Assembly (NCBI GenBank): GCA_905221615.1
Contig: CAJNDT010003369.1
Span: forward strand, 124,001 to 188,000
DNA from: Symbiodinium sp. CCMP2592
Lineage: Eukaryota > Sar > Dinophyceae > Suessiales > Symbiodiniaceae
Direction: 5' to 3'
Length of the DNA: 64,000 nt
Below the pieces are notes generated by a model. The model saw only the letters and a program-made list of their open reading frames with translations. It did no database searches and was not told the origin of the DNA. Shown here piece by piece: positions 1 to 13,263 of the stretch (positions are counted from its first letter, which is position 1; every line of letters starts with the position of its first letter). The position numbers were made by a program, and so were the translations under genes.

Positions 1-2759
1 GGAACCTCAGCCTCATGACCCAGTGGCAGAGAGCGTCGGTGTCTGGCTTGATGTGGCCTTATTCGGGTATCCGGCCCGTCCTCTAGACATCTCTTCACCT
101 CTGCCGTCCCTTGCCATGGCTCAGTCTTTGTATTCTCAGGCCCTCGCGGTCGTAGTTGAGGTTTGCGTGACACCAACTCATGAAAGCAATCACCCTATTC
201 CATTTAATCTCGAGGCGCTCAGCAAAGGTGACGGTGCAGCTGCAGCTTCTCGCTTTGCAAGCTTCAGTGGTTGGTGGGGAGTGGGGAGGGCAAGGGCACA
301 TGTTCTGAGGACGTCTGTGCTTTCATGCAACAAGTTTCTAGAATCTAGAAGAGGGGTGGGACTACTGCAGCGACTCGTGCAACCAGTCCTCGTGAGGCAG
401 CATTGATGTTGGTGTCATGGAGACGTAAACACAGTGTTGCACACATTACCCGTGCGTGACTGCACGGATTTGTGTAGATGCCTACTTGCATGGATGCACA
501 TGTGTCTACATTTTGAGCGTGCATGCCGCCTTTCTTTCGCCGCTTTGTGTGAATATGAGGATGCATCATTGTCTCTTGCTTATGTTAACCATCAGCATGC
601 CACCACCAACAGAGCTGCAGGCTACTTATGGGTCACCGTTGCTTTGTCTCGGCATGAGGCCCAGTGCCCCTCCGGCGTGGATGCGGCAAGGCAGATGTGG
701 ACGTTCTCGGTTTGGAACGGAATTCACGGGCAAGCTTTGTCGTTTCGGCCTCATTTGCGTTTTGTCGGAAGCTTCCGGCTGGTGTTGGGCGCTTTTTCTT
801 GGGTCTTTTCGGCGCGGCATCAAGTGATGAATGGGTGCTCCTAAGCCACTCCCAAAATATTCGATGCTATATATATACATATATAGACACAGTCATCTAT
901 AGTATAGAAATATCTGGCAATGGGGCTTGTAGGGTCTGTTTGGAAAGTTTGGTTTACTCATGTTGACTCTTCTCCTCCGCAACATAGAGGCAACGATTAA
1001 GGAAATCCTGGCCCGGAGCCGCCGGATTATGAATTTCCTGAGAACTTAACAAATAAGGTCCTCCAAACCAGGTATCATAATCAAGCCAAGTCATTGTGTC
1101 TGGCTCACTTTGCAGGGAAGCCTAAACCCTAGGTCGGTGCCCCCCGCTCCCAAACTCCGCTTGTAATTTGTGACTTCCCTGCATCTGCTAGGGAAGCCAG
1201 ACAAATTTGTAGCATTTGACGATTGCATGCTTGCCCACGTTTGACTGCATTTTGGAAGGTTTCGGAAGGGCCTATGTAATCAAAGGCAACCGTCCGAAGA
1301 CTAGGGAGTCACATTGACAGGCCTTAGAGAGACGCCAATGCCAAGAGTGCCTGTAGCAACTGCCAGCGATGCCCATCACTAAGGTAGAGAAGGTTCTACA
1401 AATTGCCGTGTTCGTTTCGCCCGTGGATGCACTGGTGGATGCTGCGACAAATTGGAACTCTGCCCCTTCGGCCAGGAGCGCGAATTTCCAATGAAGAGGC
1501 CTCGGCTCGTTCGCGCAGGGTCGGGAAGTGAAGTGCTGTTGGACCTGAGAGGAAGCTTGATGGGAGCGGTCTTGTCGTCATTTTGGTCGCGAGAGGTTAC
1601 GCAGTTGATGCTCGCACCCTCTGAGCCGTAAGCAGAGAGTGTTGCAGGCTCAAAAGCGGAATTGTTCAAAAGCTTAGCGCCATCCATGCGCTGGCAGGTT
1701 GGCCTTCCGACGCTCCTTCCACAGGCCGGGTGCATCTGCATGCCCTGTGGAGCGCGTTGTGCGGCTTTTGAACTTGGGCGCTCAAGTGGCAAGAACGGGA
1801 CTTTTTTTTGGCAAACTGGCGCCAGATTCTAGTCCAGATTGTTGCGGCAGTTTCACGCGTGAGGCTTGAACCGGTCAGGTTGGGGAGGCATCGCCCTAAA
1901 CTTGTCTTATTTCCAGCAGAGCGACTCTGTTGCATATCCTTTTCCTTGCTTAACCCAATGTCGCATAAGCCGATTTTGGAGTTTGGGCAGATGGGTTCTG
2001 CAACATTTTCATGATCTGGGTGGTTCCCATCTTGAGCTGTGCTCCATCCTGCAAGCTTGAAGATGCTCAAGGTAAGCCATGGCTAATGTAGGTAAAGTGA
2101 GAAACGTGTCTGCACGAATCATACTTCAGCAGCTGCTGCAGTCTCCGATTTCCGCCGTTGTTCTTGCGCTACATCATCTAACTTTGATGGTCTTGCGTTT
2201 GCTTGCCTGCGAATCCAAAAGCCTGTGGAATGTCAAGTCGTGGTCTCTTCACTGAAGCGCGAAACTCATCTCCTCACGACGCTCAGTGCCAGCAATCGCC
2301 GGGCGAGTGGAGCAAGCCGACGTCACATCCGACGTCACATACTGGAAGCTTTCGGCAGGATGACCTTGCGAGCAGTGGAAGCAGGATACGGATAGGGGGC
2401 CCAAGAGCGGGTGGAGCAGACGGAACGGATCGGTGGACACTGCGGCTGAGCTCCGGTCTGGTCACTTGGAGACACGGCGAAACTGTTCTGAGGAGTGCAA
2501 TGAATTTGCCGGTGTCGCGCATGACTGCATCTGCCGCTGAGGCAAACGGGATATGTTCCCAAGGTGAAGTATTCCAAGGTCGAAGGTGAGTGTGCGCAAC
2601 CCTGAATCTGCAGAAGCCTGGCACCTGTCGGCGGGCTGCCAGCTCGAAGGATGAAGCACGTGGTCGATGCACTGCTGGAAGCAACCTAGGGATTCCGCGA
2701 CATACTCAGACATCAGTAGATTTCATTGCCGGAAAGAGGCGATCCTGAAGCATTCCCAG

Positions 2760-3260
2760 GATGACACAGGTATTGCAAAGGGTACGTCGTCGGGTCAGTG
2801 AGAATGATAGCGGCTTAGGGTGCAAAGTGTGGATGCTTGCGGACATGTTTCCATGGATAACCTCTGTCTGCCGATTGCCAGCGCACGACAAAAGGAGCGC
2901 GAGCTTTCTCTCTTGCTTGTGGAACAGTGAAGGGTTGCCGCGCAGCTGTTACTGAGAGAAACTTGTCACAGCACCGTCCAGGTCGCCAGCTAGACCCTGG
3001 AGGCGTCGAACGAGTGGGTTGGTGCTTGCGAAGCAAGTTCATCAGCCTCCACGTTTACGCCATAATTCGCAGAATGCGCTCACCAGTTATTTCGTTGACA
3101 ACCACTAGTGAGTCTCCGTTCTGCATGCTGGTACTTATTGACCAGTGCTAGAGCTGAAGGGAAGAGAGGAGCGGGCGTCATTGCAGTGCTGGCAGGTGGG
3201 GACGTCGACTCGTCACGCTGACGAGGTGACAGTGCCTAGCAATCCTTGGTTAAGGGCTCT
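2760..3260. other. Conserved core block of the tandem unit
   Basis: This block recurs in copies 2 (about 10975-11470), 3 (29270-29765), 5 (44515-45010) and 6 (55375-55870); it is deleted from copy 4. By hand alignment copy 6 differs from copy 1 at only about 20 positions here, although neighbouring parts of copy 6 are much more diverged. No reading frame is convincingly conserved. It may be an exon, an RNA-coding segment or recently converted sequence. Confidence 0.6.
3209..3225. other. Perfect 7-bp hairpin, copy 1
   Basis: CTCGTCA, a CGC loop, then TGACGAG. The same hairpin is intact in every copy that retains this block. It is too short to be called a terminator. Confidence 0.5.
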
Positions 3261-3354
3261 CAGGGTTTACGATTCTCGCTATAGCCGCGATATTCTTTGC
3301 CTTTGAATTCTGCAAACCCAGTCGTCAGAAGCCTTATTGCGCCTTAACCCGGCA

Positions 3355-3395
3355 GACCTCACAGACCCTAAACCCCACAGACCCTAAACCACAAA
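3355..3395. repeat. Interstitial CCCTAAA telomere-like words
   Basis: Two CCCTAAACC words separated by CCACAGA; repeated with small changes in copies 2, 3 and 5. CCCTAAA is the complement of the plant-type telomere repeat TTTAGGG, also used in dinoflagellates. The number of words is too small to be a telomere. Confidence 0.4.
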
Positions 3396-4724
3396 GCGGC
3401 GATGTGGGGGCCTCCGGAAATTGTAGACAGCTGAAGTTTGGGGCCGTTGGCTACGTATACAAGCGCGCCCAGAGGGCCCGAAGTGCTCTCGAGCATTGTT
3501 GGTGTAGGCCGTCGGCCAGGCCGCCCATCTCCGTCCCTATCTGATTCTGTGAATTACGGTTTGAGGGGCACCTGCCGTTTAATGGTCATGGAGCCGGGCA
3601 ACCAAGAAGAATCCAGATACTTGTATAACAAATTTCAGGTTATGACCAGCAGCTGTACCGGTAGAGTAGAAATGACCGTCCTTGACCGGAGGAGGAGAGA
3701 TGATCGGGTCTTATGTAGGACTTGGGAGCCTGTAGCAGCACCTTCGTGAAGCTCCGTGTAATGCCACAGTCCGGATATGCGTATGGTCATCTGAAGGCAT
3801 AGTGGCTGAGGTTTCCTCTCCTCACGCCCGCCAGATTTGCGACTGTTCGCATGTTAACACTCGCAAATACCTGTTCGAACGCATCCAAACTTTCGAGCTT
3901 CCAATCTGCAGACTTCCCAAACCCCAAACAAACGCAAGAACTTTCAAAGCTTCAATACCCAGCCTTTTGAAAGCCCAAACAATTGAAACCTGTAATTCCT
4001 CAAACTCTCGAACCTCAAGCTCTTAAGCTTTCAACCTGTCGTGTTGTCAAGCTTTCGATTGACTTCCACGACGCCCTGTCTGCCGGTGGACGCCTGCGTC
4101 TGACGCGACCCTCTCAAACTCTCAAGCGAAGGTTTTTTCAAGCTTTCGAGCGCCACACTGATTCAGGGTTCGACCTCCAAACTCTCGAACTCGGGAAGCT
4201 CCCAACTTTCACATCCTCGAAGAATCTCCAGGAGGATAACGTGCCATTGACAATATGGAGACAATGAGTCAACTGGTTCTTAGTCGAGAATCAGGGGATT
4301 TTGTAGGGACTGTCTTTCAATTTCCAAAATGTCTTTTAAGCATTGGGGAGAAACAAGTGGAACCACAAACGGCATAGAAGAAAGCGACTAAGGAAATGAG
4401 TTCCCTTTAGGGATGCTGCTGATTGAGTTCCGGTCACGAACAAACCGGAGGCATGCGGTGGACAGCGAGCTGCGGTCCGCACAAACCTCAGCTTCAGGAT
4501 GCGTAGCCAGCACTTTAGATGTGAATTGCGCGTTTCTACGGCCTGCGCTCAAAAGTACATGCGGTATACCCTACACTCAATGCCCTTTGCTAGGTACTAT
4601 ATATACGGCACAATAGCTACTCATTACGATAGGAGAGCATAGAATGAAATGGGGACGGCATAGTATGGCGGGATGGCGAGGCTTTGCACTTTTCGATAGT
4701 ATGGTCAACTCCGCATTTAGCTGA

Positions 4725-4975
4725 GTGTATATACGTGTATGTATATGTATATATGTATACGTATACATACACACATGTATATGTATGTATGTATATATAC
4801 AGATGTATGTATGTATGTATGTATGTATGTATGTATGTGTGTATGTATGTATGTATATATACATCTATATATATATATATACATATCCATATATATATAT
4901 ATGTATATATATATACATCTACATATATATATATATATGTATATGTGCACCTATACATACATATGAGTATATATT
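4725..4975. repeat. TATG/TA compound microsatellite, copy 1
   Basis: Runs of TATG, TATA and GTATAC. The equivalent site in copy 2 carries the retrotransposon, so this is one of the empty sites. The apparent reading frames of Tyr/Ile/His/Cys here are artefacts of the repeat. Confidence 0.9.
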
Positions 4976-5256
4976 GCTAACGAGTCTCATGTGGATGCTG
5001 GTTTCTCGCTCGTTGGTCCATCAAGCACGCTTTCAAACAAAACACGAAGCTCTGTTTTGGGATGCCTGGCTGGCTGACTCCCTAGAGTCCCTAGAGCCAA
5101 CCTGCAAGTAATTCCCCTGGAGAAAAGAGCGGCTTGGTAGGTCTTCTTTGGGTGCTTCAGGTGACGATGGCCACACCGTGAAGGTGACAGGCCTGTTGTT
5201 ACGTTAGCTTCCATTTTACCAATATCAAATGCACTTGCAAAGGCCTATCGTGGCGG

Positions 5257-5988
5257 TTGACCCACTACCACATCCGTAAGGACCCACGTCTGCCACAGCA
5301 TACCATCTACTGCGTCGGAGTTTCCTGGATCCTGAGCATTTGTCTTCCCTCTTACTGGATTTGTCCTGAAAATCGGAGTTGCAGGACTTTGAAGGATGTG
5401 GGCCAGTGGTCACCTGTCGTGTCCCCAAGGACAAGGCCCGATGGAATCAGCCGTGCTCGTTTGGTACTAGGTCGCGATTTCTCTCGCATGGACATGTTGG
5501 CCACGGCAGTGGAGGACGGCTACATCAAAGGTTATGCTTTTATCCAATTCAATCATGAAGATGCCGCGAGCTCAGTGGGCTCCCAGTTCAAGGCTCAAGG
5601 TTGTGGATGGGGCCCTGTGTTCTGTATTCGGAAGTGCGGCCAGGCCGTTCAGCAGGCTTTGGAGTACCATGGGACGTTCTACTACGGCAGAAAGATCTTC
5701 GTCCGCAAAGCAGGAGGCAAGGACGCCCTGCCTTTTAGCTTGCTTGTGGGCTCCGGTGCTTCGGATTCTGGCAGGTGGCAAGGGAAAGGGACGAAACGTC
5801 CGCCGGAACGTTTGAAGTCCGGAAGGCCAAAGGTGGCTTGGAGATTGAATGCGGGCCAGCATCGGGACGGGCCCACTCGAGTAGAAGCGTGCAAGCAGCA
5901 GGGTTACGTAGGAGTACGCTATAGTCGGTCCCGAGTCAATTGTGGCCTCTTGCCAAGCTCAAGCTGTTGGGCCTCGATGAAAAATTGA
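5257..5988 (+). pseudogene. RRM-type RNA-binding protein gene relic, copy 1
   Basis: An open frame of 243 codons contains pieces of an RNA-recognition motif (RRM). The RNP1 octamer KGYAFIQF is at 5527-5550, an RNP2-like piece (TIYCVGVSW) lies near 5308-5334, and the C-terminal strand of the fold (ALEYHGTFYYGRKIFVRKA) is near 5659-5712. The piece expected between RNP2 and RNP1 (DFEGCGPVVTCRVPKDKA) is present but in another frame, near 5391-5450, and extra sequence separates RNP1 from the C-terminal strand. This fits an RRM gene split by several short introns, of which the long frame reads through some. Family knowledge: RRM proteins bind single-stranded RNA. Whether this copy is expressed is unknown; the first codons are not part of any recognised domain. 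Confidence 0.5.
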
Positions 5989-8900
5989 GGTGTTTCCTCG
6001 TTTGTGCCGGGCCGTTGCCCCACTGCGAGAATCGCCCAAGCGAAGTTGCCCTGATCAAGTGTAGTGTCGTAAAGTAAATCAAGACTCTGATATAATCTGT
6101 TTATTTCTGCCGAGCCCACGAGATATTGCGTCTGTTCTCTGCCCGCTGTGGGCAGAATGCCGAAAGCTGGGCCTTGCTTCCACGTTTACAAACAGAGGGA
6201 TTTGAGGGTTGGAGAGGTTCCGGGAGATTCCAACTTCGAGACTCAGGGATGTTTAGCGGTCTGTAAGGGAAGCACCCTAAGATGCGATGATGGGTCGTTA
6301 GGTCGGGCCAGGCACAGACTGATCGCAGCAACGGGCCACAGCAGCTGAGACAGGCCCTCTCTTGCGTCAATGCTGCAGGTAGCTGTTGGTTTCAGTCTAG
6401 TGTTGGGTGATTCTGGGCATCCCAGGTCAATCGGGCTATGAGTTCCGGATCTTGGTTCTTAAGCTAGCAGCGAAGGATGTGGAAGCTGATGCGCACGCAC
6501 GCCGCAGTGCAAAATCTTCTTGCGTAAGAGTTGCTGTAGCCGAAGTGTGTTCCAAGGCTGAAAGCCCAACTCGCCAAAGAGCTGCTTGCACCTTCGAAGT
6601 AGTGACGCTTGAGTACAGACGCTCTTCCAGGTTTTGCTTCGTGTGGCGACACGGGTGAGCCATCAACTGCCAAGTTTCAAAGCGCAGAATTGCTCTCGTT
6701 TCTATCTCAAGCTTCGCTGTCGAGGCTCATGCAGTGAGAATTCCTGGCCCATCAAAGTCGGTCCTTGTTCTAGGGTGCTTGTAGCTTGCATTCGTGCATG
6801 TCTTGAATAGCCTAGCAGATGCAGCAGCCATCAGTTCCGCAACCAGAAAACGCTCAAGCGAAGTTGCTTTGGATGCTGAGCCAGCCTTTCTGTGGGTGCA
6901 AGAAAGATTAGGGTCTTGGGTTTAGGCATCGGTTGGTTTGGTTCGTGCAGCTTTCATGGGGTTCATGCATTGTGCACTGCGCTTAAAGCCCGAACCATTT
7001 GGACAAACAGCGTCTTGCAAGTGCATCTGTGTGTTCGCTCGCAGTCACCAGGAAGCATGCGGCGCAGGAATCCCAAATGGGCCTGACGCAGAATTACAGG
7101 TTTGAGTATCATGCGACATCTTTGCTTCTTGGCTCTGACAGCGTTCAGTGGATTGCACAAAGCATTGCAAATCCCAACAGATCATGCAGGCGTTCCGCTA
7201 TGTTTGTTTTGCGGGGGTTGCGGGGCAGGGTCGTTGAATGACCCTGGAATGTTCCAGTGCACGGTAGCTAAGGCAGGCCAGGCGTGAAGATCCAACTCAG
7301 GTTTTTGGTAGCTTTCTTTGTGTTGCATGGAATTTTAGCAGAGACCCTATGTTGTTGTCCCTGCCCACTTGATCCGTGGCACCGTCACAGGTCTGTGTCA
7401 TGATGGTTGCGCCTGCATGGTCTAGACCTCGGAAAGCGCTTGGATGCGTGTGGAATACTTGTAGGGCCGTACAAACAAGACGACATGAAGAATCCCCACA
7501 TTGTAATCAGTGAGATACCACAACAGTTTCGCAAGTTTCCCTAGCATTTGCATTATATTCCAATGATAATTCTACAACAGTATCATGATCCTGAGGAGCG
7601 CCAGCGAAGCTTGGAGGGCGCAACTGTGCGACATGGAGCAGGCCCAAGCAAACACTCGAGTGCAGTTGAGTTCGGGCTTCATTTCCGAGGCCCTTGAGGA
7701 AAGCTTTTTGCAGGGCTGCTAACTCAAATCTAAATGCCTAAACTGATGATGGTTGGTTGAGGAAAGTTTTCTCGCAGGGCATGGGGTCGGGTGGAGCGGG
7801 GGTGGGAGATGATGTCCAGTCATTCTGGAGGGATACAAAACCAAAGTTCAGATGACTTGCGCTGAGGTCCGTGTGACCTTTCATACGGCCTTCAGCAAGA
7901 GTTTCGACTTTCCCAGGTATGCTGCTAGTTGCTGCTACAGGGCTGCACATGTTTCCGCCACGAGGAGGGCTGTGGGCTTCTAATAAGTGATGACTTGGAG
8001 CATAGATGCAGGGGAACCCCGCAACGCATATTCTGATTGCGTAGCCTCCCCTGCCGTACCAAAGTCGAGTTCGTCTCTTCAGCTCTTTTAGTGTTTTGTC
8101 ATTGTACCGCTTCTTGGAGCCGAATCTTCCCGGAAGTCGAAGGAGGTCAAAGGAAATCCCGAAGCAAACCTCTGAATGAATTTCTTACATTGGAACATGA
8201 CTTGAAGTAGGTCCGTGGGGGCTAGATGCCATTGAAGGGGCAACTTCTTTAACAATCTTGGCAGCTGTGTCTCCTTCGCTGAGGAGGAAATGCATTCCAT
8301 GGCTGCGTTGGAACCTCAGTCTCATCAGGACCCAGTGGCAGCGAGCGCTGGTTTGATGCTGGCCGTATTCGGGTATCCGGCCCGTCCCCTGGACATCTCG
8401 TCACCTTTGCCATCCCTTGTGATGACTCAGTCTTCGTATTCTCAGGCCACCCTCATCGATGCATGCCCATATGCATGACACCAACTCATGAAATTAATCA
8501 CCTTTCCTCCGTTGGGCCTGACCTCGAGGCAAAGCGCAAGAAAGGTGGCGTTTCAGCCCCGGCATTTATCGATAAGTTTCAGTGGTTGTTGGAGAGGGGA
8601 GAGGGCAAGTGCACATTGCATGTTCTGAGGACGGCGGTGCTTTCATGCATTTTCATGAAAATCATTGAAAAATCTAGAAGAGGAGTGAGACTACAGCAGC
8701 GACTCGTGCAACCAGTCCTCATGAGGCACCATTCATATTCATGTTGGTGTAGCAGCACAATACCCGCGCCTGGCTGCATGTATCTGTGCAGATGCCTGCG
8801 TGCATGAATGCGCATGTGTGCACATCTTGAGGGAGCATGCTACCCTTCTTCCGCCGCTTTCTGTGAACATGAGGATGCACGATTGTCTTGCTTACGTTAC

Positions 8901-9198
8901 GCATCAGCACGCCATCATCAGAGTTGCAGGCTATTGATGGGTTACTGTTGCTTTGTCTCGGCATGAGGCCCAGCATGCCTCCTCCGTGGACACGGCCAGG
9001 CAGATGTGGACAGTTCTCGGGTTGGACAGGAATTCATCGGCAATGTATATTTTTCCCCCCTCATGTGTGACTCTGTACGTTTTGTGCGAAGCTTCCGGCT
9101 GTTGTTGGATGCTTTCTTGGGTCTTTGCGGCGCGATGCCAAGTTGTCAACTGATGGGTTCACTTTTTCCAAGGCGACTCCCGAAAAATGGACAGCGAA

Positions 9199-9290
9199 CG
9201 TGTATGTATACGTGTATACATAATATATATATATATATATATGTCTATACATACTCTGCATGTGTGTGTGTGTGTATGTATACACATCTA
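9199..9290. repeat. TA/TG microsatellite in copy 2 head block
   Basis: Alternating TATG, (TA)n and (TG)n tracts; equivalent tracts of different length lie at 27449-27530 and 35770-35890. Confidence 0.8.
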
Positions 9291-11421
9291 TAATATAGAG
9301 ATATCTGCGGGAGGGGTCTCCAGGGTCTGTTTGAACACTTGGGCGTACTCCGTTTTATTCTTCTCCTCCCCAAAGTAAAGGCAGCGGTTACAACAAATAT
9401 GTCTTGGCCCGAAGCCCTCTGATCACGAATTTCCTGTGAACTCAATAAGTAAGGTGATTAAAGACAATCATAATCGAGCCAAGTCAGCGGGTCGGTTCAC
9501 TTGGCAGCTTAAGACCATCCCCCCTCCACGACCCTTGCGACTTCCCTGCATCTGTTAAGGAAGCCAGACAATTTCGTGTGATTTGACGGATTTGGGCGAT
9601 GTCATGGCATGCTTGCCCATGTTTGGCTGCTGGTTGGAAGGTTTTGGGAGGGCTTTTTAATCACAGACAACGGGAAATGGTTCCGCCAACTGTCCGAAGA
9701 GTAGGGAGTGACAGTGACAGGCTTTGGGGAGACGCCAATGACAACAGTGCTGGCCTCGGGTCGTTCGCGCAGGGTCGGGAAGTGAAGTGCTGTTGGACCT
9801 GAGAGGAAGCTTGAGCAATCGGAGCGGTCCTGTCGTCATTTTGGTCGCGAGAGGTTACGCAGTTGACGCTCGCACCCTCACAAGACCCAACCTCCGAGCC
9901 TGAAGCAGAGAGTTGCAGGCTCAAAGGCGGATTTGTTCAGAAGCTTAGCGCCACCCATGCGCTTGCAGGTTCGCCTTCCGACACTCCTTCCACAGGCCGG
10001 GTGCATTTGCATGCCGGGTGGAGTGCGTTGTGCGGCGTTTGAACTTGGGCGCTCAAGTGGCAAGAAAGCATTGCCTGGGCGAAGAACGGCACCTTGTTTG
10101 GCAAACTGGCGCCAGATTCTAGTCCAGAGTGTTGGGGTAGTTTCATGCGAGAGGTTTGAACCGGTCAGGTTGGGGAGGCATTGCCCTAAACTTGTCCTAT
10201 TTCCAGCAGAGCGACTGTGTTGCATATCTTTTTTCCTTGCTTAACCCAATGTCGCATAAGCCGATTTTGGAGTTTGGGCAGATGGGTTCTGCAACATTTT
10301 CATGATCTGGGTGGTTCCCATCTTGAGCTGTGCTCCATCCTGCGAGCTTGACGATGCTCAAGGTAAGCCATGGCTAATGTAGGTAAAGTGAGAAACACGT
10401 CTGCACGAATCATACTTCAGCAGCACGCAGCTTTGCAATTGTCGATTGCTGCTGCAGTCTCCGATTTCCGCCATCTAGCCACTTCTTGTTAACTTCGACG
10501 GTCTTGCGCCTCTGCCTGCGAATCCGAAAGTTTGTGGAATGTCAAGTCGTGGTCTCTTCACTGAAGCGCGAAACTCATCTCCTCACGACGCTCAGTGCCA
10601 GCAATCGCCGGGCGAGTGGAATAAGCCGACGTCACATCCGACGTCACATACTGGAAGCTTTCGGCAGGATGACCTTGCGAGCAGTGGAAGCAGGATACGG
10701 ATAGGGGGCCCAAGAGCGGGTGGAGCAGACGGAACGGATCGGTGGACACTGCGGCTGAGCTCCGGTCTGGTCACTTGGAGACACGGCGAATGTGTTCTGA
10801 GGAGTGCAATTAATGCAGAAGCCTGGCACCTGTCGGCGGGCTTTCAGCTCGAAGGATTAAGCACGGCTCTTCGTGGTCGATGCACTGCTGGAAGCAACCT
10901 AGGGATTCCGCGACATATTCAGACATCAGTAGATTTCATTGCCGGAAAGAGGCGATCCTGAAGCATTCCCAGGATGACACAGGTATTGCAAAGGGTACGT
11001 CGTCGGGTCAGTGAGAATGATAGCGGCTTAGGGTGCAAAATGTGGATGCTTGCGGACATGTTTCCATGGATAACCTCTGTCTGCCGATTGCCAGCGCACG
11101 ACAAAAGGAGCGCGAGCTTTCTCTCTTGCTTGTGGAACAGTGAAGGGTTGCCGCGCAGCTGTTACTGAGAGAAACTTGTCACAGCACCGTCCAGGTCGCC
11201 AGCTAGACCCTGGAGGCGTCGAACGAGTGGGTTGGTGCTTGCGAAGCAAGTTCATCAGCCTCCACGTTTACGCCATAATTCGCAGAATGCGCTCACCACT
11301 TATTTCGTTGACAACCACTGGTGAATCTCCGTTCTGCATGCTGGTACTTATTGACCAGTGCTAGAGCTGAAGGGAAGAGAGGAGCGGGCGTCATTGCAGT
11401 GCTGGCAGGTGGGGACGTCGA

Positions 11422-11438
11422 CTCGTCACGCTGACGAG
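11422..11438. other. Perfect 7-bp hairpin, copy 2
   Basis: Same CTCGTCA-CGC-TGACGAG hairpin as in copy 1. Confidence 0.5.
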
Positions 11439-12881
11439 GTGACAGTGCCTAGCAATCCTTGGTTAAGGGCTCTCAGGGTTTACGGTTCTCGCTATAGCCG
11501 CGATATTCTTTGCCTTTGAATTCTGCAAACCCAGTCGTCAGAAGCCTTATTGCGCCTTAACCCGGCAAACCTCACAGACCCTACCCCACAGACCCTAAAC
11601 CACAAAGCGGCGATGTGGGGCCTCCGGAAATTGTAGACAGCTGAAGTTTGGGGCCGTTGGCTACCTATACAAGCGCGCCCAGAGGGCCCGAAGTGCTCTC
11701 GAGCATTGTTGGTGTAGGCCGTCGGCCAGGCCGCTCATCTCCGTCCCTATCTGATTCTGTGAATTACGGTTTGAGGGGCACCTGCCGTTTAATGGTCATG
11801 GAGCCGGGCAGCCAAGAAGAATCCAGATACTTGTATAACAAGTTTCAGGTTATGACCAGCAGCTGTACCGGTAGAGTAGAAATGACCGTCCTTGACCGGA
11901 GGAGGAGGAGACATGAAATGCATGAGCGCTTCGGGCACTCCCGCTGTTCACAATGATGCCCGAATGCGGTGTTTCGAAGTTGAAGGTTTGGGGTCGGGTC
12001 TTAGGATTTGGGAACTTGCAGCAGCACTTTCGTGAAGCTCCGTGTAATGCCACAGTCCGGATATGCGTGTGGTCATCTGAAGGCATAGTGGCTGAGATTT
12101 CCTCTCCTCACGCCCGCCAGATTTGCGACTGTTCGCATGTTAACACTTGCAACAAATACCTGTTCGAACGCATACAAACTTTGGAGCTTTCAATCTGCAG
12201 ACTTCCCAGACCCCAAACAAACTTAAGAACTTTCAAATCTTCAATATCCAGCCTTTTGAAAGCCCAAACAATTGAAACCTGTAATTCCTCAAACTCTCGA
12301 ACCTCAAGCTCTTGCACTTTCAACCTGTCGTGTTGTCAAGCTTTCGATTGACTTCCACGACGCCCCGCCTGTCTGCCGGTGGACGCCTGCGTCTGATGCG
12401 ACCCTCTCAAACTCTCAAGCGAAGTTTTTTTCAAGCTTTCGAGCGCCACACTGATTCAGGGTTCGACCTCCAAACTCTCGAACTCGGGAAGCTCCCAACT
12501 TTCACATCCTCGAAGAATCTCCAGGAGGATAACGTGCCATTGACAATATGGAGGCAATGAGTCAACTGGTTCTTAGTCGAGAATCAGGGGATTTTGTAGG
12601 GACTGTCTTTCAATTTCCAAAATGTCTTGAAAGCATTGGGGGGAAACAAGTGGAACCACAAACGGCATAGAAGAAAGCGACTAAGGAAATTAGTTCCCTT
12701 TAGGGATGCTGCTGATTGAGTTCCGGTCACGAACAAACCGGAGGCATGCCCTGGACAGCGAGCTGCGGTCCGCACAAACCTCAGCTTCAGGATGCGTAGC
12801 CAGCACTTGAGAATTGCGCGTTTCTACGGCCTGCGCTCAAAAGTATATGCGGTATACCCTACACTCTATGCCTTTTGCTAG

Positions 12882-12917
<36 letters not shown>

Positions 12918-13035
12918 CGGTACAATAATTACTCATTACGATAGGAGAGCATAGAATGAAATGGGGATGGCATAGTATGGCGGGATGGCGAGGCAATGCA
13001 CTTTTCAATAGTATGGTCAACTCCGTATTTAGCTG

Positions 13036-13186
13036 AGTGTATATACGTGTATGTATATGTATATATGTACATGTATACATACACACATGTATATGTGTGT
13101 ATGTATATATACAGATGTATATGTATGTATATGTATATATGTATACGTATACATACACACATGTATATGTATGTATGTATGTATGT
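13036..13186. repeat. TATG microsatellite, left flank of the retrotransposon
   Basis: TATG/TATA/GTATAC tract ending in repeated ATGT, directly abutting repeat A1. It continues on the other side of the element at 22981, so the element sits inside this tract. Confidence 0.9.
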
Positions 13187-13222
13187 CTCCTAATTATCGG
13201 TCTGGTGGGTAGGAATTAGGAG
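13187..13222. other. 9-bp inverted repeat at the element terminus
   Basis: CTCCTAATT (13187-13195) and AATTAGGAG (13214-13222) form a perfect inverted repeat around an 18-base spacer. It recurs in A2. Its place next to the B-A junction makes a recombinase-binding site possible; this is inference. Confidence 0.5.
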
Positions 13223-13263
13223 ATCAGTTTCGCGATCGTTGGAACAGACTTGATCTATCTTCT

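Larger units (their letters stand above)
1..8309. repeat. Tandem array unit, copy 1
   Basis: First of six diverged copies of one long unit; the landmark is a block beginning GGAACCTCAG, found again at 8310, 26552, 34872, 41731 and 52824. Order inside the unit: a head block (1-850); a short TA/ATAC microsatellite (about 865-890); unrecognised sequence (900-2750); the block best conserved between all copies (2760-3260) with a small hairpin; CCCTAAA words (3355-3395); a stretch rich in CTTTCAA and CTCTCGAA words (3880-4200); a TATG/TA microsatellite (4725-4975); a decayed RRM gene (5257-5988); and about 2.3 kb of unrecognised sequence up to the next landmark. No intact gene is recognised in it. 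The phase is set by the window start, so the biological unit boundary is unknown. Confidence 0.9.

Noticed and set aside
1570-1595. GTCGTCATTTTGGTCGCGAG, faintly like the spliced leader, recurring in copies 1-5
   Set aside because: Only the ATTTTGG core and a few scattered bases match; it is far weaker than the match in the A repeats.
4577-5111. Tyr/Ile/His/Cys-rich frames over the microsatellites on both strands, here and in every other copy
   Set aside because: They are translations of TATG, TA and TG repeats in all frames.
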